Of a DNA stretch of 64,000 bases, positions 1 to 12,564 are shown in pieces (the stretch's first letter is position 1; each line of letters begins with the position of its first letter). The notes under the pieces are model-generated. The model did not search any database. It had not been told where the DNA came from and saw nothing but the letters and a program-made list of their open reading frames with translations. This stretch comes from Trichoderma breve. Lineage: Eukaryota > Ascomycota > Sordariomycetes > Hypocreales > Hypocreaceae. The position numbers and the translations under genes are program-made. The DNA lies in NCBI RefSeq assembly GCF_028502605.1, contig NC_079234.1, forward strand, positions 1-64,000. Reading direction: 5' to 3'.

Positions 1-90
1 TTAACCCTAACCCTAACCCTAACCCTAACCCTAACCCTAACCCTAACCCTAACCCTAACCCTAACCCTAACCCTAACCCTAACCCTAACC
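1..90. repeat. Telomere repeat array (CCCTAA)n
   Basis: The window opens with about 14-15 perfect CCCTAA units, which read TTAGGG towards the chromosome end on the other strand. This is the standard telomere repeat of filamentous ascomycetes. The array stops abruptly at position 90 and passes straight into AT-rich sequence. Its position at base 1 shows that the assembly reaches the chromosome terminus. Confidence 0.98.
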
Positions 91-239
91 TATAAATTAT
101 AATACTTGAACCTTACCTAACTGCACCTTATAAATATCAGAATTATAGACAAATGGAAAATTACTTAAACTAATAGTATACTATTTATTAAACTATAAAG
201 CTTATCTAATAATATAAATAAAATAAAGGAACTTATAAT

Positions 240-3200
240 TACCTATTTTAATAGTATAGACAATGTTAAGAATAGGATTATATACAATATAGAAATAATA
301 AACTAGAAGCCTGGTATAATAAAGCCTTAGAGGAAAGACAAATTAAAGGATAATAATTAGTAAACTAGTTATACTAGATTAGATTTAACTTTAGAACTTA
401 CATAGGAGTACCTAAAGAACTCTTTTAAAAATATTACAAATTTAGGAAGACCCTTAATAACCTATAAGATAATAAAATTACTTATAATATATATATTAAA
501 TAAATAAGATAATACTGTAGAGCAGTAGAATAGAATAACTACAAGAACCTATACTATAAGTCATATATATTACACAAAATTAAAGACTAGTACTTAAAAA
601 ACTAGAATAGTTTCTAAATAAAGGGTATTATAAGACTAATAGAGAATTTATATCCCTTAAAAAGGAATATAAATATAATAGTAATAAAAAGAAAAAATAT
701 CTTAAGAAGAAAATTACTTTTATAATAATATAAAATAAGGAACTGCTAAAAGTTATAATAAACTCTGGAGCAAATAGGAATTATATATCGGCTGTAACTG
801 TAATATACCTACAATTACTATAGAGATAAAAGAAGAAACTGTACTAACTCCTTTACGGGGAAGGAAAACAGTTTGAATATAATAATAAATAGATTAAGAG
901 ATAGACTAATTACCTATATCTTAAAGTATTTAGTTAAACTACTTCAGTAGTATATAATATTATTAACACTCTGAAATAGGATATTATCCTAGGTATACTA
1001 TAGTTATGTTAATATAAACCCTTGATAATATAAAGCAAAGGCCTAATTTATTAGTGAAATAATAAAGGAACTTTAAATTAGAAGGAGAACAGAGGAAGCT
1101 AGAAACCTTGACTCCCTAAGCTTAACTAAATTCCTATATAGAAATAACAGAAACAATTTAAAGCTACAGAAGCTTATTATTTAAAAAAGTTTACCAGAGG
1201 GAAATAAGATTTATATAAACTTAACCAATTCCTAGAACTTATAGAAAGAAAACCCTAGGAAAAAGAAGACATATTAGAAGGAAACCCTATAACTAAAAGG
1301 GAAGAACCTATAGACTTAATAGCTAATATTTTAAAATAATACTGGAAGTTTAAGGCTCTATTTCAGAGGACCCTAACTAATTAAGGTAGAAACATATAAA
1401 TACTACCATATACTAAATAGGACTATATAATAGAACTAAAGGAAGGGAAGTAACTAAAACACTTTCCGTTATACAACCTTAACTAGTTAAAACTAGATAT
1501 CCTTAACAAATAGATATAGGAATAAAAAGAGAAAGGATATATTAAAATCTTTAACTCCCTAGTACAATACTCTGTTATTTTTGTTCTAAAGAAGAACGGA
1601 AACTACAATTAGTTATTAATTATAGATAACTAAATAATATTATAATTAAGGATTGAACTCCCTTACTACTAATATCTAAAGTATGAGATTAATTATAAGG
1701 AGCTATAATATACTTTTAGCTAAACCTTACTAATGCTTACGGATTAATATAAATAAAGGAAGGATATAAATAAATAACAGTTTTTAGTACCCCCGGAGAA
1801 TTTTACGAATTCTTGGTAATACCTTAAGGACTAATAAACGCACCCGTATCCTTTTAGAAAAGGATTAATTACATCCTTCGGAAATATTAAAATAAATTTA
1901 TTATCATTTACTTAAATAATATTTTAATATATTCTAAAACAGAGGAAGAATATAAGGAATATATATGCTTAGTACTTTAAGTACTATAAGATAATTATCT
2001 CTTCGTAAACCCTAAGAAATATTAATTTTATATATAAGAAGTGGAATTCTTAGGATATATTATTACCCCTGGATCTATATAAATAAACCTAAAGAAAGTT
2101 ACTGTAATTAATAAATAGCTAATACTAACATTAGTTAAAGAAGTATAAAGTTTCTATAGATTAACTAACTATTACTGATACTTTATTTAAAACTTCTTAG
2201 TCCTTACTTAACCTTTAACTAATATAATAAAAAAGGATTAGAAGTTTAAATAGATAAAAGAAGCTAAATAAGTATTTTAAGCAATTAAGTAAGCTATTAC
2301 TTTAAAACCTATTTTAGCTATATATAACCCTAAGAAACCGATAGAAATTAAAACTAATGTATTTAAATATATAATTAAAGGAGTACTTAACTAATAAGAC
2401 AGCAAAGGAAAACCTTACCTTATTATATTTTACTTACAAAAACTTAATAAAGCTGAACTTAATTACGTAGTCTATGATAAAGAATTCTTAAGAATTAAGA
2501 ACTATTTAGAATAGTAGAGTTAATATTATAGAGGAAGTAAATTTTAAATTAAAATCTTTACTAATTATTAGAATATTACCTACTTTACATCTACTTAGAA
2601 ATTATTTAAATAATAGCTAAGATACTTTAAATTCCTAAGTAAATTTAATTATAAACTTATATACTATAAAGGATTAGAAAATAAAAGAGCTAATATATTT
2701 AGTAAAAGAATCAATTACTTTTAAGAAATCCTTAATTACTAAGGTATTATATTATATTAGAATATATAAGGTAATTATAAATAAAGATTTTTTAATTTAA
2801 TCTTTAAGGTAGAAGAATATAATAAACTTTTTAAAAAAATTAAAGAATATATAAAAGATTAAGAACTACATTAGTTTCTATCTTAGGTTACCTTATAAAA
2901 CGGATATTTTATAAATAATAATAAATATTAAGTACCTCCTGAATTATAAAAGAAAATTATAAAATACATTTACAAATACCTACTGTTTAGATACTAAGGA
3001 ATTATAATTATATATTAGTAAGTACTTATAATATATTAATTTAAAGGAATAAAGAAAATTGCAGCTAATATTATAGTAATTTATAATAAATATTAATATA
3101 TTAAGTATAGAAAATATAAACCCTATGGAAAACTATAACCCCTACTAGTATTAGAATTACTATAAGAAATAGTTACCTTTAATTATATTATAGACCTACT

Positions 3201-5480
3201 GCTTTTTAAAAAACCTTTTACTAAAATAACCTATAATAATATTTTAGTAGTAGTAAATAAATTTACAAAGTAAGTATACTTCCTACCTTATTAAAAATTA
3301 TACTTAGTAAAAGACCTTATATATATATATTTAAAAATAATAGTAGCTAATTATAGTATACCTTAAGAAATTATCTTAGATAAAGAATAAACTTTCACCT
3401 TTAAGTTTTAGTAAAAACTTATAGTAAGACTTAGAGTAAATTATAAATTTAGTAGTATATACTATCCTAAAATAAATAGTTAAATAGAATAAATAAATTA
3501 GATTATTAAGTAATACTTAAGATATTTTATTAATCTATAGTAAAATAATTAGGTTAATAAACTACTACTTACTTAGTTATATTATAATAGTATAAAATTT
3601 AAATTTACTAAGTTAATACTATTTTACGCTTTATACGGATATACTTCTTTAGTATATAGGCTACCTTAAAAAGGACCTAATACTAATAAAGTATAACTTT
3701 AAGCAGAATTAATAGTTAACTTATATAAAGAATTAAAAGTACAGCTGGAACTTATTTAAAAATGTATAAAATATTATATAAATAAGAATAGGATTAAGGA
3801 ACTAAACCTCTAGGAGGGGGATATAGCCTACCTACTTTAATATATATAAGGTTATAAAATACCAAATATTAAAATAAACTAACTAAATAATAAACTTAAT
3901 TTTAAGAAAATTGATTTATTTAAGATTCTAAAGAAAATTAGTAATATTAATTATAAATTAGAAATGCCAGAGGGTATATAATTAAAATACCCTGTATTTT
4001 ATATATTACTTTTAGAAAAAGTATAAATTAATAAAGTAATAGGAAGATTAATTTTAGATAAAATTATTATTATTAAGGATAAGGAAGAATAGGAAGTTAA
4101 AGAAGTCTTAGTAATATAAAAGAATCTAGAAGAAAATAATAAAATAGAATATTAGGTTAAATAGAAAGAATATAATCTAATTTATAATACTTAGGAACCT
4201 ATTAAAAGCTTTAATATAATAGAACTAATTTAAGACTTTTAGAAAAACCTAGGATTATACTTAAAACTCCTAATACCAGCTACTTAATAAGTAAAACTAC
4301 CTAAGAAAAAGAAGGTATATAAGTTTCTTCTGTTAGTACAAAAGGACCTAGATTTATAAACTCTAAACCGACGCCTAAGGAGGATTAATTAATGTTATTA
4401 GGAACTCCTAGCTATTGTAGGTCATATACTGTAGACTACTCGGCAGCTACCTTAGTATCCTCTTCCTTTATACCCTAATAAAATAACTCTTTACCCTGCT
4501 TTTTAGCCTTCTTATGTATTTTTTAAATACGTAATAAATAACTTAAAGCCTTAGTTAGCTAAGTTTAAAGTTTAAGTATTTAAGTATTAAGAGACTTAAC
4601 CTATTCGCTAATCTTTTTTTTTTAATGCTCTAATACTTAACGTTAAGCTAATACTTTTTCCATTAGAAGAATTATTAAAATACACTTATTAATAAATTAA
4701 GGATTATCTATAAGAACTTACTACTAAAACGCTGTTATATAACTTTTGCACTTTTACGTAGTTACTATAGCGAGAAGACGCCCCCGATATAATATATAGT
4801 ACTTTAGTATAATAGTATTAAGTATAAGGTATATTAGTAGATAAACCTAAAGTAAGTATTTATTTAGTAAGAGAAATAGTTTTACGTTTTTTATAAATAG
4901 GTATAAGATTAGATATAGAGTTATAATTATAAAGGAGGGAAGTTACCTACCTACGTTATGTACTACCGCCTAAATTAAGTAGCTAAGCCCTGTCTTAGAT
5001 CTTAAGGGTAAGATTAACAGGAGGGGGTATTATATTACGACCTAACCTTTTATAATACTATAAATAAGTATCCTGGAATATCTATTAGACTGTTCTAATT
5101 AGTTAGGAGAAGGAATAACTGCGCTGTATTACTCCTCTTAAAAAGGAATAACTAAGCTGTATTATTTTAATATAGGAATAATAGTTAATCTACGTTCTAA
5201 GTATATATAGGAATAATATACTATATTATTCCTTAAAGAAATAACTAAATATATAAAATTTAATTCTCTACGTTCTTTAGGTAACTTAGATAGATAGTTG
5301 TTAATAAAGTATTAAGATTAAATATAGACTGAATCTTTATTATATTTTATTCGCTTTATAATTACACTTACTTAAAGTTACTTCCTGTCCTCTCTGCTAA
5401 CATAAACTAATTAACCTTAGCTTATTACCTTAAGAACTTACCCTATACTATTAGAGTATTAGGTTAGGACGTCACAGATC
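240..5480 (+). mobile_element. RIP-decayed Ty3/gypsy-type chromodomain retrotransposon, copy A
   Basis: No open frame survives, but translating through stops shows the pol order of a Ty3/gypsy chromovirus. An aspartic protease core near 745-790 reads NSGA instead of DSGA. A reverse transcriptase active site near 1900-1925 reads YLNN instead of YLDD. RNase H-like sequence lies near 2330-2560 and integrase near 2990-3450. A chromodomain-like stretch at about 4140-4245 has TAG stops where tryptophan TGG is expected. An LTR-like end follows at about 5034-5478. Asp-to-Asn and Trp-to-stop changes are G-to-A transitions, the RIP signature. The 5' boundary and 5' LTR could not be located; the start given is where gag-like sequence may begin. 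The element is dead. Confidence 0.8.
5034..5478 (+). repeat. 3' LTR-like end of retrotransposon copy A
   Basis: The segment begins with TATTATATTACGACCT and ends near GGACGTCACA. Its second half matches 8085-8285 closely, both containing GATAGATAGT followed by TTAATAAAG, differing mainly by C/T and G/A transitions. It follows the chromodomain end of copy A, where a 3' LTR is expected. Its first half has diverged strongly from the other copy, so the 5' border is approximate. Confidence 0.6.
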
Positions 5481-5514
5481 GGAAAACGGAAGAGCCAACG
5501 CACTCAGCAAGAGA

Positions 5515-8290
5515 ATTAACCACTTCTAAGAAATCCCTAATTATTAAGGTATTATATTACACTAAAATACATAAGGCAATTATAAATAAAGATCCTTTAA
5601 TATAATCTTTAAAATAGAAAAATATAATAAACTCTTTAAAAAAATTAAGGAGTATATAAAAAACTAAGAACTACATCAGTTTCTATCTTAGATTACAATA
5701 TAAAATAAATATCCTATAAATAAAAACAAATACTAAGTACCTCCTAAATTATAAAAGAAAGTTATAAAACATATTTACAAACACCCTTTATTCAGACATT
5801 AAAGAATTACAACTATACACCAATAAGTACTTATAATATATTAATTTAAAGGGATAAAGAAGACCGCCGCTAACGTTATATTAACCTACGATAAATATTA
5901 ATGCACTAAACCTAAATAACATAAACCCTATGGAAAGCTATAACCCTTACTAATACTAGAACTACTATAGGAAACAGTTACCTTTAATTATATTATAGAC
6001 CTACTACTTTTTAAGGAAACTTTTACTAAGGTAACTTATAATAGTATTTTAGTAGTAGTAGATAAATTTATAAAGTAAGCTTACTTTTTACTATATTATA
6101 AATTATATTTAGCAGAAGATTTAGTATATATATATATAAGGATAATAATAGCTAACTATAGCCTACCCTAAGAAATTATCTTAAATAAAGAACGAACCTT
6201 TGCCTTTAAATTTTAGTAAGAACTTATAGTAAAACTTAGAGTAAATTATAAACTTAGTAGTATATACTATTTTAAAATAAATAGCTAAATAGAATAAATA
6301 AATTAAATTATTAAGTAGTACTTAAGATATTTTATTAATTTATAATAAAATAATTAAGTTAATAAACTACTACTTACTTAGCTATATTATAATAGTACAA
6401 AATCTAAATCTACTAAGCTAATACTATTCTACGCTTTATACAGATATACTTCTTTAGTATATAGGCCACCTTAAAAAAGACCTAACGCTAATAAAGTACG
6501 ACTTTAAGCAGAATTAATAGTTAATTTATATAAGGAATTAAAAGTATAGCTAAAACTTATTTAAAAATATATAAAATATTATATAAATAAGGATAAGATT
6601 AAGGAACTAAACCTTTAGGAGGGAGATATAGTCTACCTACTTTAATATATACAAGGCTATAAAATACTAAACATTAAAATAAATTAATTAAATAATAAAC
6701 TTAATTTTAAAAAAATTAGTTTATTTAAAATTTTAAAAAAAATTAATAACGTTAACTATAAATTAGAAATACCAGAAGGTATATAACTAAAATACCTTAT
6801 ATTTTATATATTACTTTTAGAAAAAGCATAAATTAATAAAGTAATAGGAAGACTAATTTTAAATAAAATTATTATTATTAAGAATAAAGAGGAATAGGAA
6901 GTTAAAAAAGTTTTAGTAGTGTAAAGGAATTTAGAAAAGAATAATAGGATTAAGTATTAGATTAAATAGAAAGAATATAATTTAATTTATAACACCTAGG
7001 AACCTATTAAAAGCTTTAATACAATAGAATTAATTTAAGACTTTTAAAAAAACTTAGGACTATACTTAAAACTCCTAACACCAGCTACTTAACGAATAAA
7101 GAAATAATTAAAAAAAAAAGTACTAGAATTCCTACCTTTACTATAAGAAAACCTAAATCCCTATACCCTAAACCGGAGACTTAGGAAAAAAAGGGATTAA
7201 TAATAATTTCGGAGAAATCTAAGAAAGTATTACTAAATACAGCGTTTTAATTAATAACATCTACCGCCTCCGCTACTTAAACGTTAATTACTGCCTTAGA
7301 CTCCGCTCTCTCCGCATTATCTAACTTATTTAAACTCTTTAAACCCTAATTAACTATCTTAGTACCCCAATATACTAAAGATTTACGCTAAGAACAGATA
7401 CGTAATAAATAAACTAAAGCCTTAGTAGCCTTTTACTAATATTTAGCTAACTACTCCTCAGCCTCCTTTTCTTATATATGTAATTACTTATATTTGGACG
7501 TTATCTAACTTATTACTACAGTTATTATAAATAAATTTAAAATAAACTAATAAAAATAACTTATATACGTTAATAGGAACCCTACTCCTATTATAAAAAC
7601 GACCCTGATAAATATACTTTTTATAATAAGATACCTTATTTATTATTTTACAACAGTTACCTATACCGTACTTTTTATAAAAAAAATATACTATTATTAA
7701 AAAGCCTAATTCTTTAATAGTATTTACTAAAAAAAAATATTCTTAAGATTTACGTAATAAATTTTTCAAGACTTAATAAAATATACTATTACGCTATTAG
7801 GTAAGAATAGACGAAGGTTATAGATTAGTAATAAAAGGACAGTAATATTTATTTATACTAGCCTTAAGGATAAGACTAATAAAAAGGGAGTATTATATTA
7901 CAACCTGATTTAGTATAGGTACGTACCTTAGATAAAGTATGGACTAAGGAATTAATTAGGGAAGGATTACTTATGCAGCGTACCCCTAATAGATCACTAC
8001 TGCGATCTATTGTAATCTAATTAAACTGTAATCTAACTGTAATTTAAAGGGAACGACTAGATATATAAGATTTTATTCTCTACGCTCTTTAGATAACTTA
8101 GATAGATAGTCGTTAATAAAGCATTAAGATTAAATATAGACTAAATCTTTATTATATCTTACTCGCTTCGTGATTATACTGCTTAAAGCTACTTCCTATC
8201 CTCTCTGCTAACATAAACCAATTGACCTTGGCTTATTACCTTAGGAACTTACCCTATACTATATAGTATTGGGTCGGGACGTCATACCTA
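5515..8290 (+). mobile_element. 5'-truncated RIP-decayed gypsy-type retrotransposon, copy B
   Basis: From about 5515 the sequence repeats the region of copy A that starts near 2725: late RNase H/integrase zinc-finger region, integrase core, and a chromodomain-like end near 6950-7045. An LTR-like end follows at about 7888-8287. The two copies differ mostly by transitions, so they belong to one family that was mutated independently. Copy B lacks protease and reverse transcriptase and begins right after the LTR of copy A, which suggests a nested insertion or a recombination between copies. It has no coding capacity. Confidence 0.75.
7888..8287 (+). repeat. 3' LTR-like end of retrotransposon copy B
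   Basis: Starts TATTATATTACAACCT and ends GGGACGTCATA, matching both ends of the LTR-like segment at 5034-5478. The last 200 bases align well with copy A, while the first half differs. The downstream boundary at about 8287 coincides with a switch to a different type of AT-rich sequence. Confidence 0.6.
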
Positions 8291-9449
8291 TACTAACCTA
8301 TAGGCACTAGTTCGTCACACTTTACTTTTTATATAGTTAATTTCCTTAATAATAATCTTTAATTATATAATAAATTATTACACTAGCTTTTTTAATTAAT
8401 AAGTAAAATTATTATTTACTTTTTATTATTTATTATTATAATTATAACTACCTTTTTTAATTTATAAATTAAAAGTACTAAGTTATAACCTTTAACTTAT
8501 ATAATTTTATATATTATAATTATACTTACTTTTTTAAATTTATAAATTAAAATAGCTATTATATAAATATAAACTAATAGTATAAGGCTTAGGTTAATAC
8601 TTTAGTTAATAAAAATTAGTATCTTATTTAATATAATTTTACCCTTATATTTTAACGTAACCTTACCCCTGTATTTTTAATGCTAAAGTATTTTATATAT
8701 AAAGTTATAACGTAAACTTAAAGATTATACATTTCCGCTAAGATAGGCCACAATAGTAAAGTTAGTTAAGCCTAGGGTTATATTGGCCCCAGCAGTATCA
8801 CCAATATTAATACCTAGCACTAATGGAGCAAGAGAGTATTATAAGGCCCAGACATCAAGGGTAAGGATAATAGCCCTTAGCCCTAGCTTAAGATATCTGA
8901 GAACCAATCGGGAATCCATCATAAGTAGGATAAGCCCAGTTCGCAACCTATTTACTAGTTCTGCAGCATAACCGCTGCTTTCTTATTAAGCAAAGACTCA
9001 GGGGGAGGCAGAGTCTTGAATTTGTCCTATCTCTTTTGTAATTACCGACATTTGCCAATGATTCGGCATTCAATGATTCGGCATTAGATAACAGTTAAAA
9101 GGCAGACCGATTTCCCACTACTGTATGTTATAATACACCTGCCCAATTAAGGATTAGTATTAGTTCGTTACTATAATTCTTAACATGCTATGGAGTAATA
9201 AGATTCCTCACTCATTGACATGATTCCAAACATATCGGGAATTAGGATACTACTTGCTCCAAAATAGTATCGTACCTTGAAAGAGTGCTGTATGGCTGAG
9301 TTGTGGGTCTTACAATGATACATATATAAAGTACCAAGAGCTCTGTGACTAAATCTCATTCTCCTGACAACAAGACTCAGTATTATTCAACGAAATAACT
9401 CATACCTCAAATCTTGAATATAGACTACGCATCAGCCCTATCCATCAAT
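8291..9449. other. AT-rich subtelomeric spacer, no gene seen
   Basis: The first 400 bases are extremely AT-rich and probably also RIP-affected. Composition becomes normal from about 8770. A 62-codon frame at 8783-8971 has no recognisable domain, no clear start context and no flanking introns, so I did not call it. The last 130 bases are the promoter of the secreted protein at 9450, with a TATATAAA box at 9323. Confidence 0.6.
9323..9330 (+). promoter_or_regulatory. TATA box upstream of the secreted protein gene
   Basis: TATATAAA lies 120 bases before the ATG at 9450, a usual distance for a fungal TATA box plus 5' leader. No other TATA element is closer to this start codon. Confidence 0.5.
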
Positions 9450-9893
9450 ATGAAGTTCACCACTCCAACCATCCTCACACTCGGGTGCCTCCTCTCCAAG
9501 GCTGCCGCCGACTTCCACATCGGCGCCTGGCTCGCCGGCGACAACCAGATCGGCGGAGTCGAGTACAACGCCATCTGCCCGTCCGACTACTGGAACTGCC
9601 AGTGCTTCGTGCAGGGTGACCGCCGGTACGACGTCTACCCGCGCATCGGCGAGCTCGGGAGCGGCTACAATGGCGACCCCACCTTCTGGTGGGCCAAGAA
9701 TGTGTGCGGCGTCAGCCAGCTTAACTTCTACTACCTGGACAGCGGCATCGTGCAGGGATACATCGACGGCGGCGACGGGAGCGTGGTGGCCAATTGCTAC
9801 CACCAGTCTCCGGGCACGGATGTGGAGTGTGATGGGAATGCGGGTGCTTGGTTGGATTGGTGGGTTTGCTATAGTTACATTTGCAACCCCTAG
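9450..9893 (+). CDS. Small cysteine-rich secreted protein, candidate effector
   Basis: An intronless 147-aa protein. The start is the ATG at 9450; an in-frame upstream extension has no ATG and would bury the signal peptide. Residues 1-20 (MKFTTPTILTLGCLLSKAAA) form a typical secretion signal. The mature part begins near DFHIGAW and contains eight cysteines, an even number that suits disulfide bonding in the extracellular space. It is rich in Gly, Trp and Tyr and has no transmembrane segment. Codon use is strikingly GC-rich at third positions, unlike the AT-rich flanks, which shows it has escaped RIP or arrived later. I do not recognise the family. Location beside the telomere and small Cys-rich architecture fit effectors or antimicrobial secreted proteins, but function is unknown. 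Confidence 0.8.
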   Translation: MKFTTPTILTLGCLLSKAAADFHIGAWLAGDNQIGGVEYNAICPSDYWNCQCFVQGDRRYDVYPRIGELGSGYNGDPTFWWAKNVCGVSQLNFYYLDSGIVQGYIDGGDGSVVANCYHQSPGTDVECDGNAGAWLDWWVCYSYICNP

Positions 9894-11451
9894 TTGAAAG
9901 TCATGGTTGAGAACGGTTGGAACGGACAAGCTACGCTCATTACTGAGATACATTGTATTCAACTCTCAAGGACAACGCAGTAGAATACACCCTGACTTCC
10001 AACCATTGTCCATATCACCTCTAAATGATGTATATTTGCCTTCCTAGCCATCTTCTAAGCCTCACCTAGCTTCTGCAAGCCGGAAGAAATCCAGGATGAT
10101 TATCATATTGCTATATTTGAGATGTTCAATAACCAACTACATAACATTGTACGATGCCTTTTCTCTGGAACTTTGGGCGATACCTACACTTGCTATAGAT
10201 TAGGGTTATTGGTTCACCATGAATATAATATTTAATAAAGACTAGGTACTCCCCAATCTTTGTCTCTCGACTGATACTTTCATATCTTCTCAAGCATATG
10301 TCAATCACTTTGACTTACTCAATGAGGAAACATAGTATTATAATAATAACTAAGGCTGGGTATGGCTATTTCGAGGCTGTCCAAATAGTTCGCAGCGTTC
10401 TGGAGCGCTTCTTACCATCGATGAAGTAATGTGCAGTATATACCACATAGGCACCATTCATTCCGGTGAACAGAAAGAGGTTATACCCAATATCTAGACA
10501 AGAGAAAATCGCCTTAGTGAAAGATACTAACAATAGTAGGCATTCTGGTAGGTCATCGTATTGTTGATGTTTTCGAGGGAGAGCTTGCGTGAATCGAGAA
10601 AGCATCTGTGGCTCTTCGTGGTCATGAGCCAGTACTGGCCCATATCGGTGAAGTCGTTTTGGCGAATGCCTTGATGTTGCTGTTCGTCTTGAGCGATATG
10701 GCAGCTGGCGAAACACTCCTGATAATTAGAACTTGCGTCTTATTGTAAGGTCCGCCAAAACTTCCCGCCTTGTTCAAACTATGTCATACCAGTCCTATAT
10801 TGACAGTTTCTCTGGAGACACTGGGACCAAGGAAGTTTACAACAGACGATTGCTTGCGGTTATACAGCATTCGAAATTGGAATATACTGAGGATATACCT
10901 AGAGTCCATGCTGATTTAATACGATCTAAACCGGAAATACTTTCCTATTATACCATAGGGCACAGTCTCCTCTATCGTACAATCTAAGTGTGCAACTCCG
11001 ATATACGGGATTGATCACCATTCCCACGCAAGCCGCCCTAGGCACCACCATAAGGGTTACCGTAACTGCACTACACCGCATTATAAAACCGGCAGCTGTT
11101 GCCAATAAGATTATCGCTATGAAGATCGATACTAGACGTCGATCAGAATTATGACATCTATAAGTGTGTGATCCAGCCGATATTCCCAACCCAATACTGG
11201 CAAGCAGCATTAGTCAAGGAGAAGACCGCAGAATGGGTGGTAAGATAAACAGCGGAATAAGGAGAAATGGTGCCGTGGGCTGATCCTTAGGTACTTGTTG
11301 TGGTGTGAATCAGTTATAATCTCAATAGAGAACTGGGAATGTGAACCTGTACTCTCTTGACATTAAGAACGTAATTATATATAATGAGAAAGCAGATGCT
11401 TGCGATGAACACTTTGTAAGGATATATGTAAACGGGGTGTTTTGCTATAGT

Positions 11452-11534
11452 ACGAACGGCAGAGGAGCCAGACTAGTGGAGTAGCGACCGATGTGGATCT
11501 GGTCCAGCTTGTATACAACTTGAATGTCTTAGTT
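11452..11534 (+). repeat. 83-bp direct repeat, copy 1
   Basis: Begins ACGAACGGCAGAGGAGCC and ends TGAATGTCTTAGTT. It matches 19038-19120 at 77 of 83 positions in the same orientation, and five of the six differences are transitions. Sequence outside the 83 bases is unrelated. The two copies bracket the chitinase and secreted-protein gene pair. Confidence 0.85.
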
Positions 11535-11969
11535 CCTTACTAAGCTAGGGTATAAGGCTAATAGGTAAATATTATTTAACTAGCGCCTAGTTAAATATCC
11601 TTTGGCTATAGGGCCTAGGTTTTATTTTATTAAAATAACTTATTTTATTTTTTTTTACTATTTAAATAAAAGAAGCTATTTTCCTTTATATTACTAAGCT
11701 AGGCTGAGCTTATTTATCCTAGCTACTATAAGTCATAAGTCTAGTTAAATTCCCTTATTAAACTATAGAAATCTTTAGGATTATCTTTTTGTAACTTTCA
11801 TAACTTATATATTTATATATAACTAAGAGCTCCTTATTAATTATAATAAAACTACTATAATAACGTTATAATATTATTATAAAGTATATACTACACTAAG
11901 GCATTATACTATAATTAAATATAAATTAATAGAATTAGTAGTATATTTATATAAACTTTAGTATTACAC

Positions 11970-12482
11970 TTAGGTACTAAAAGTCTGTGAATACCTTATA
12001 GTATCTTATAGTATATAGTATAAAACTAATATTTTAATACTTATAATATATTAGCACTAGGAGTAAAAAATAAAAATATTTATAATATTTATATAGGCAA
12101 TAATATAATTTATTAAAATATATAAGTATTTTCTTTTTTTTATTAAAGTGTAAAGAGTATTTATAGTAAAATATATTGTAATTTTTCTATTGTAAGAAGG
12201 CTATAGAAAAGCAGTACTAATAGCACTGTACTTTCCACTATAACCAACTGTAATTTTACACTTGTAACAGTATTATCTTTATATACATTTTACGCAGTAT
12301 TTATAGCATATATTAAGAAAAACTATAATTATATAAAAAAAGTAATAGCTAATATATAAATATATTTAATTTTCTTAGTGTTTTCCCTTGTGGTTGATTT
12401 TTAATAAATATTTATATTAAATGCATCTTATACTATATACACTAGTGGTACTATAAGGCGTTCGCAGACTTTTGGTACCTAA
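11970..12482. mobile_element. AT-rich terminal-inverted-repeat element, probable MITE relic
   Basis: The left arm at 11970-12024 (TTAGGTACTAAAAGTCTG...) is mirrored by the right arm at 12427-12482, whose reverse complement reads TTAGGTACCAAAAGTCTG. Similarity continues for about 55 bases with mainly C/T and G/A differences. The interior is AT-rich and has no coding frame. Size and structure fit a non-autonomous DNA transposon degraded by RIP. Target-site duplications were not resolved. Confidence 0.55.
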
Positions 12483-12564
12483 CTGTAGTACAAGCTACTA
12501 TAGTTTAAATCAGAATATATTACAGTTCAAATAGGAAGACTCATTATAAATAACCTATGATATA

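Larger units (their letters stand above)
9894..12564. other. 2.7-kb spacer with decayed sequence and repeats
   Basis: No intact gene is visible. On the minus strand, frames at 10926-11210 (ATG at 11210, two hydrophobic stretches) and 10366-10716 could be remnants of a small membrane protein, but I could not join them with credible splice sites. One copy of an 83-bp direct repeat lies at 11452-11534. From about 11540 to 12540 the DNA is very AT-rich and includes an inverted-repeat element (11970-12482). Confidence 0.5.

Noticed and set aside
8783..8971. 62-codon frame beside the retrotransposon region
   Set aside because: No domain, no flanking exons and no start context; length is within chance.
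9438..9962. 174-codon minus-strand frame opposite the secreted protein
   Set aside because: It is the antisense shadow of a GC-rich gene, has no domain and would conflict with the clear signal peptide frame on the plus strand.
10366..11210. Minus-strand small membrane protein
   Set aside because: Two hydrophobic frames exist, one with a real ATG at 11210, but no splice pair joins them in phase and no family is recognisable, so it is mentioned only in the spacer entry.
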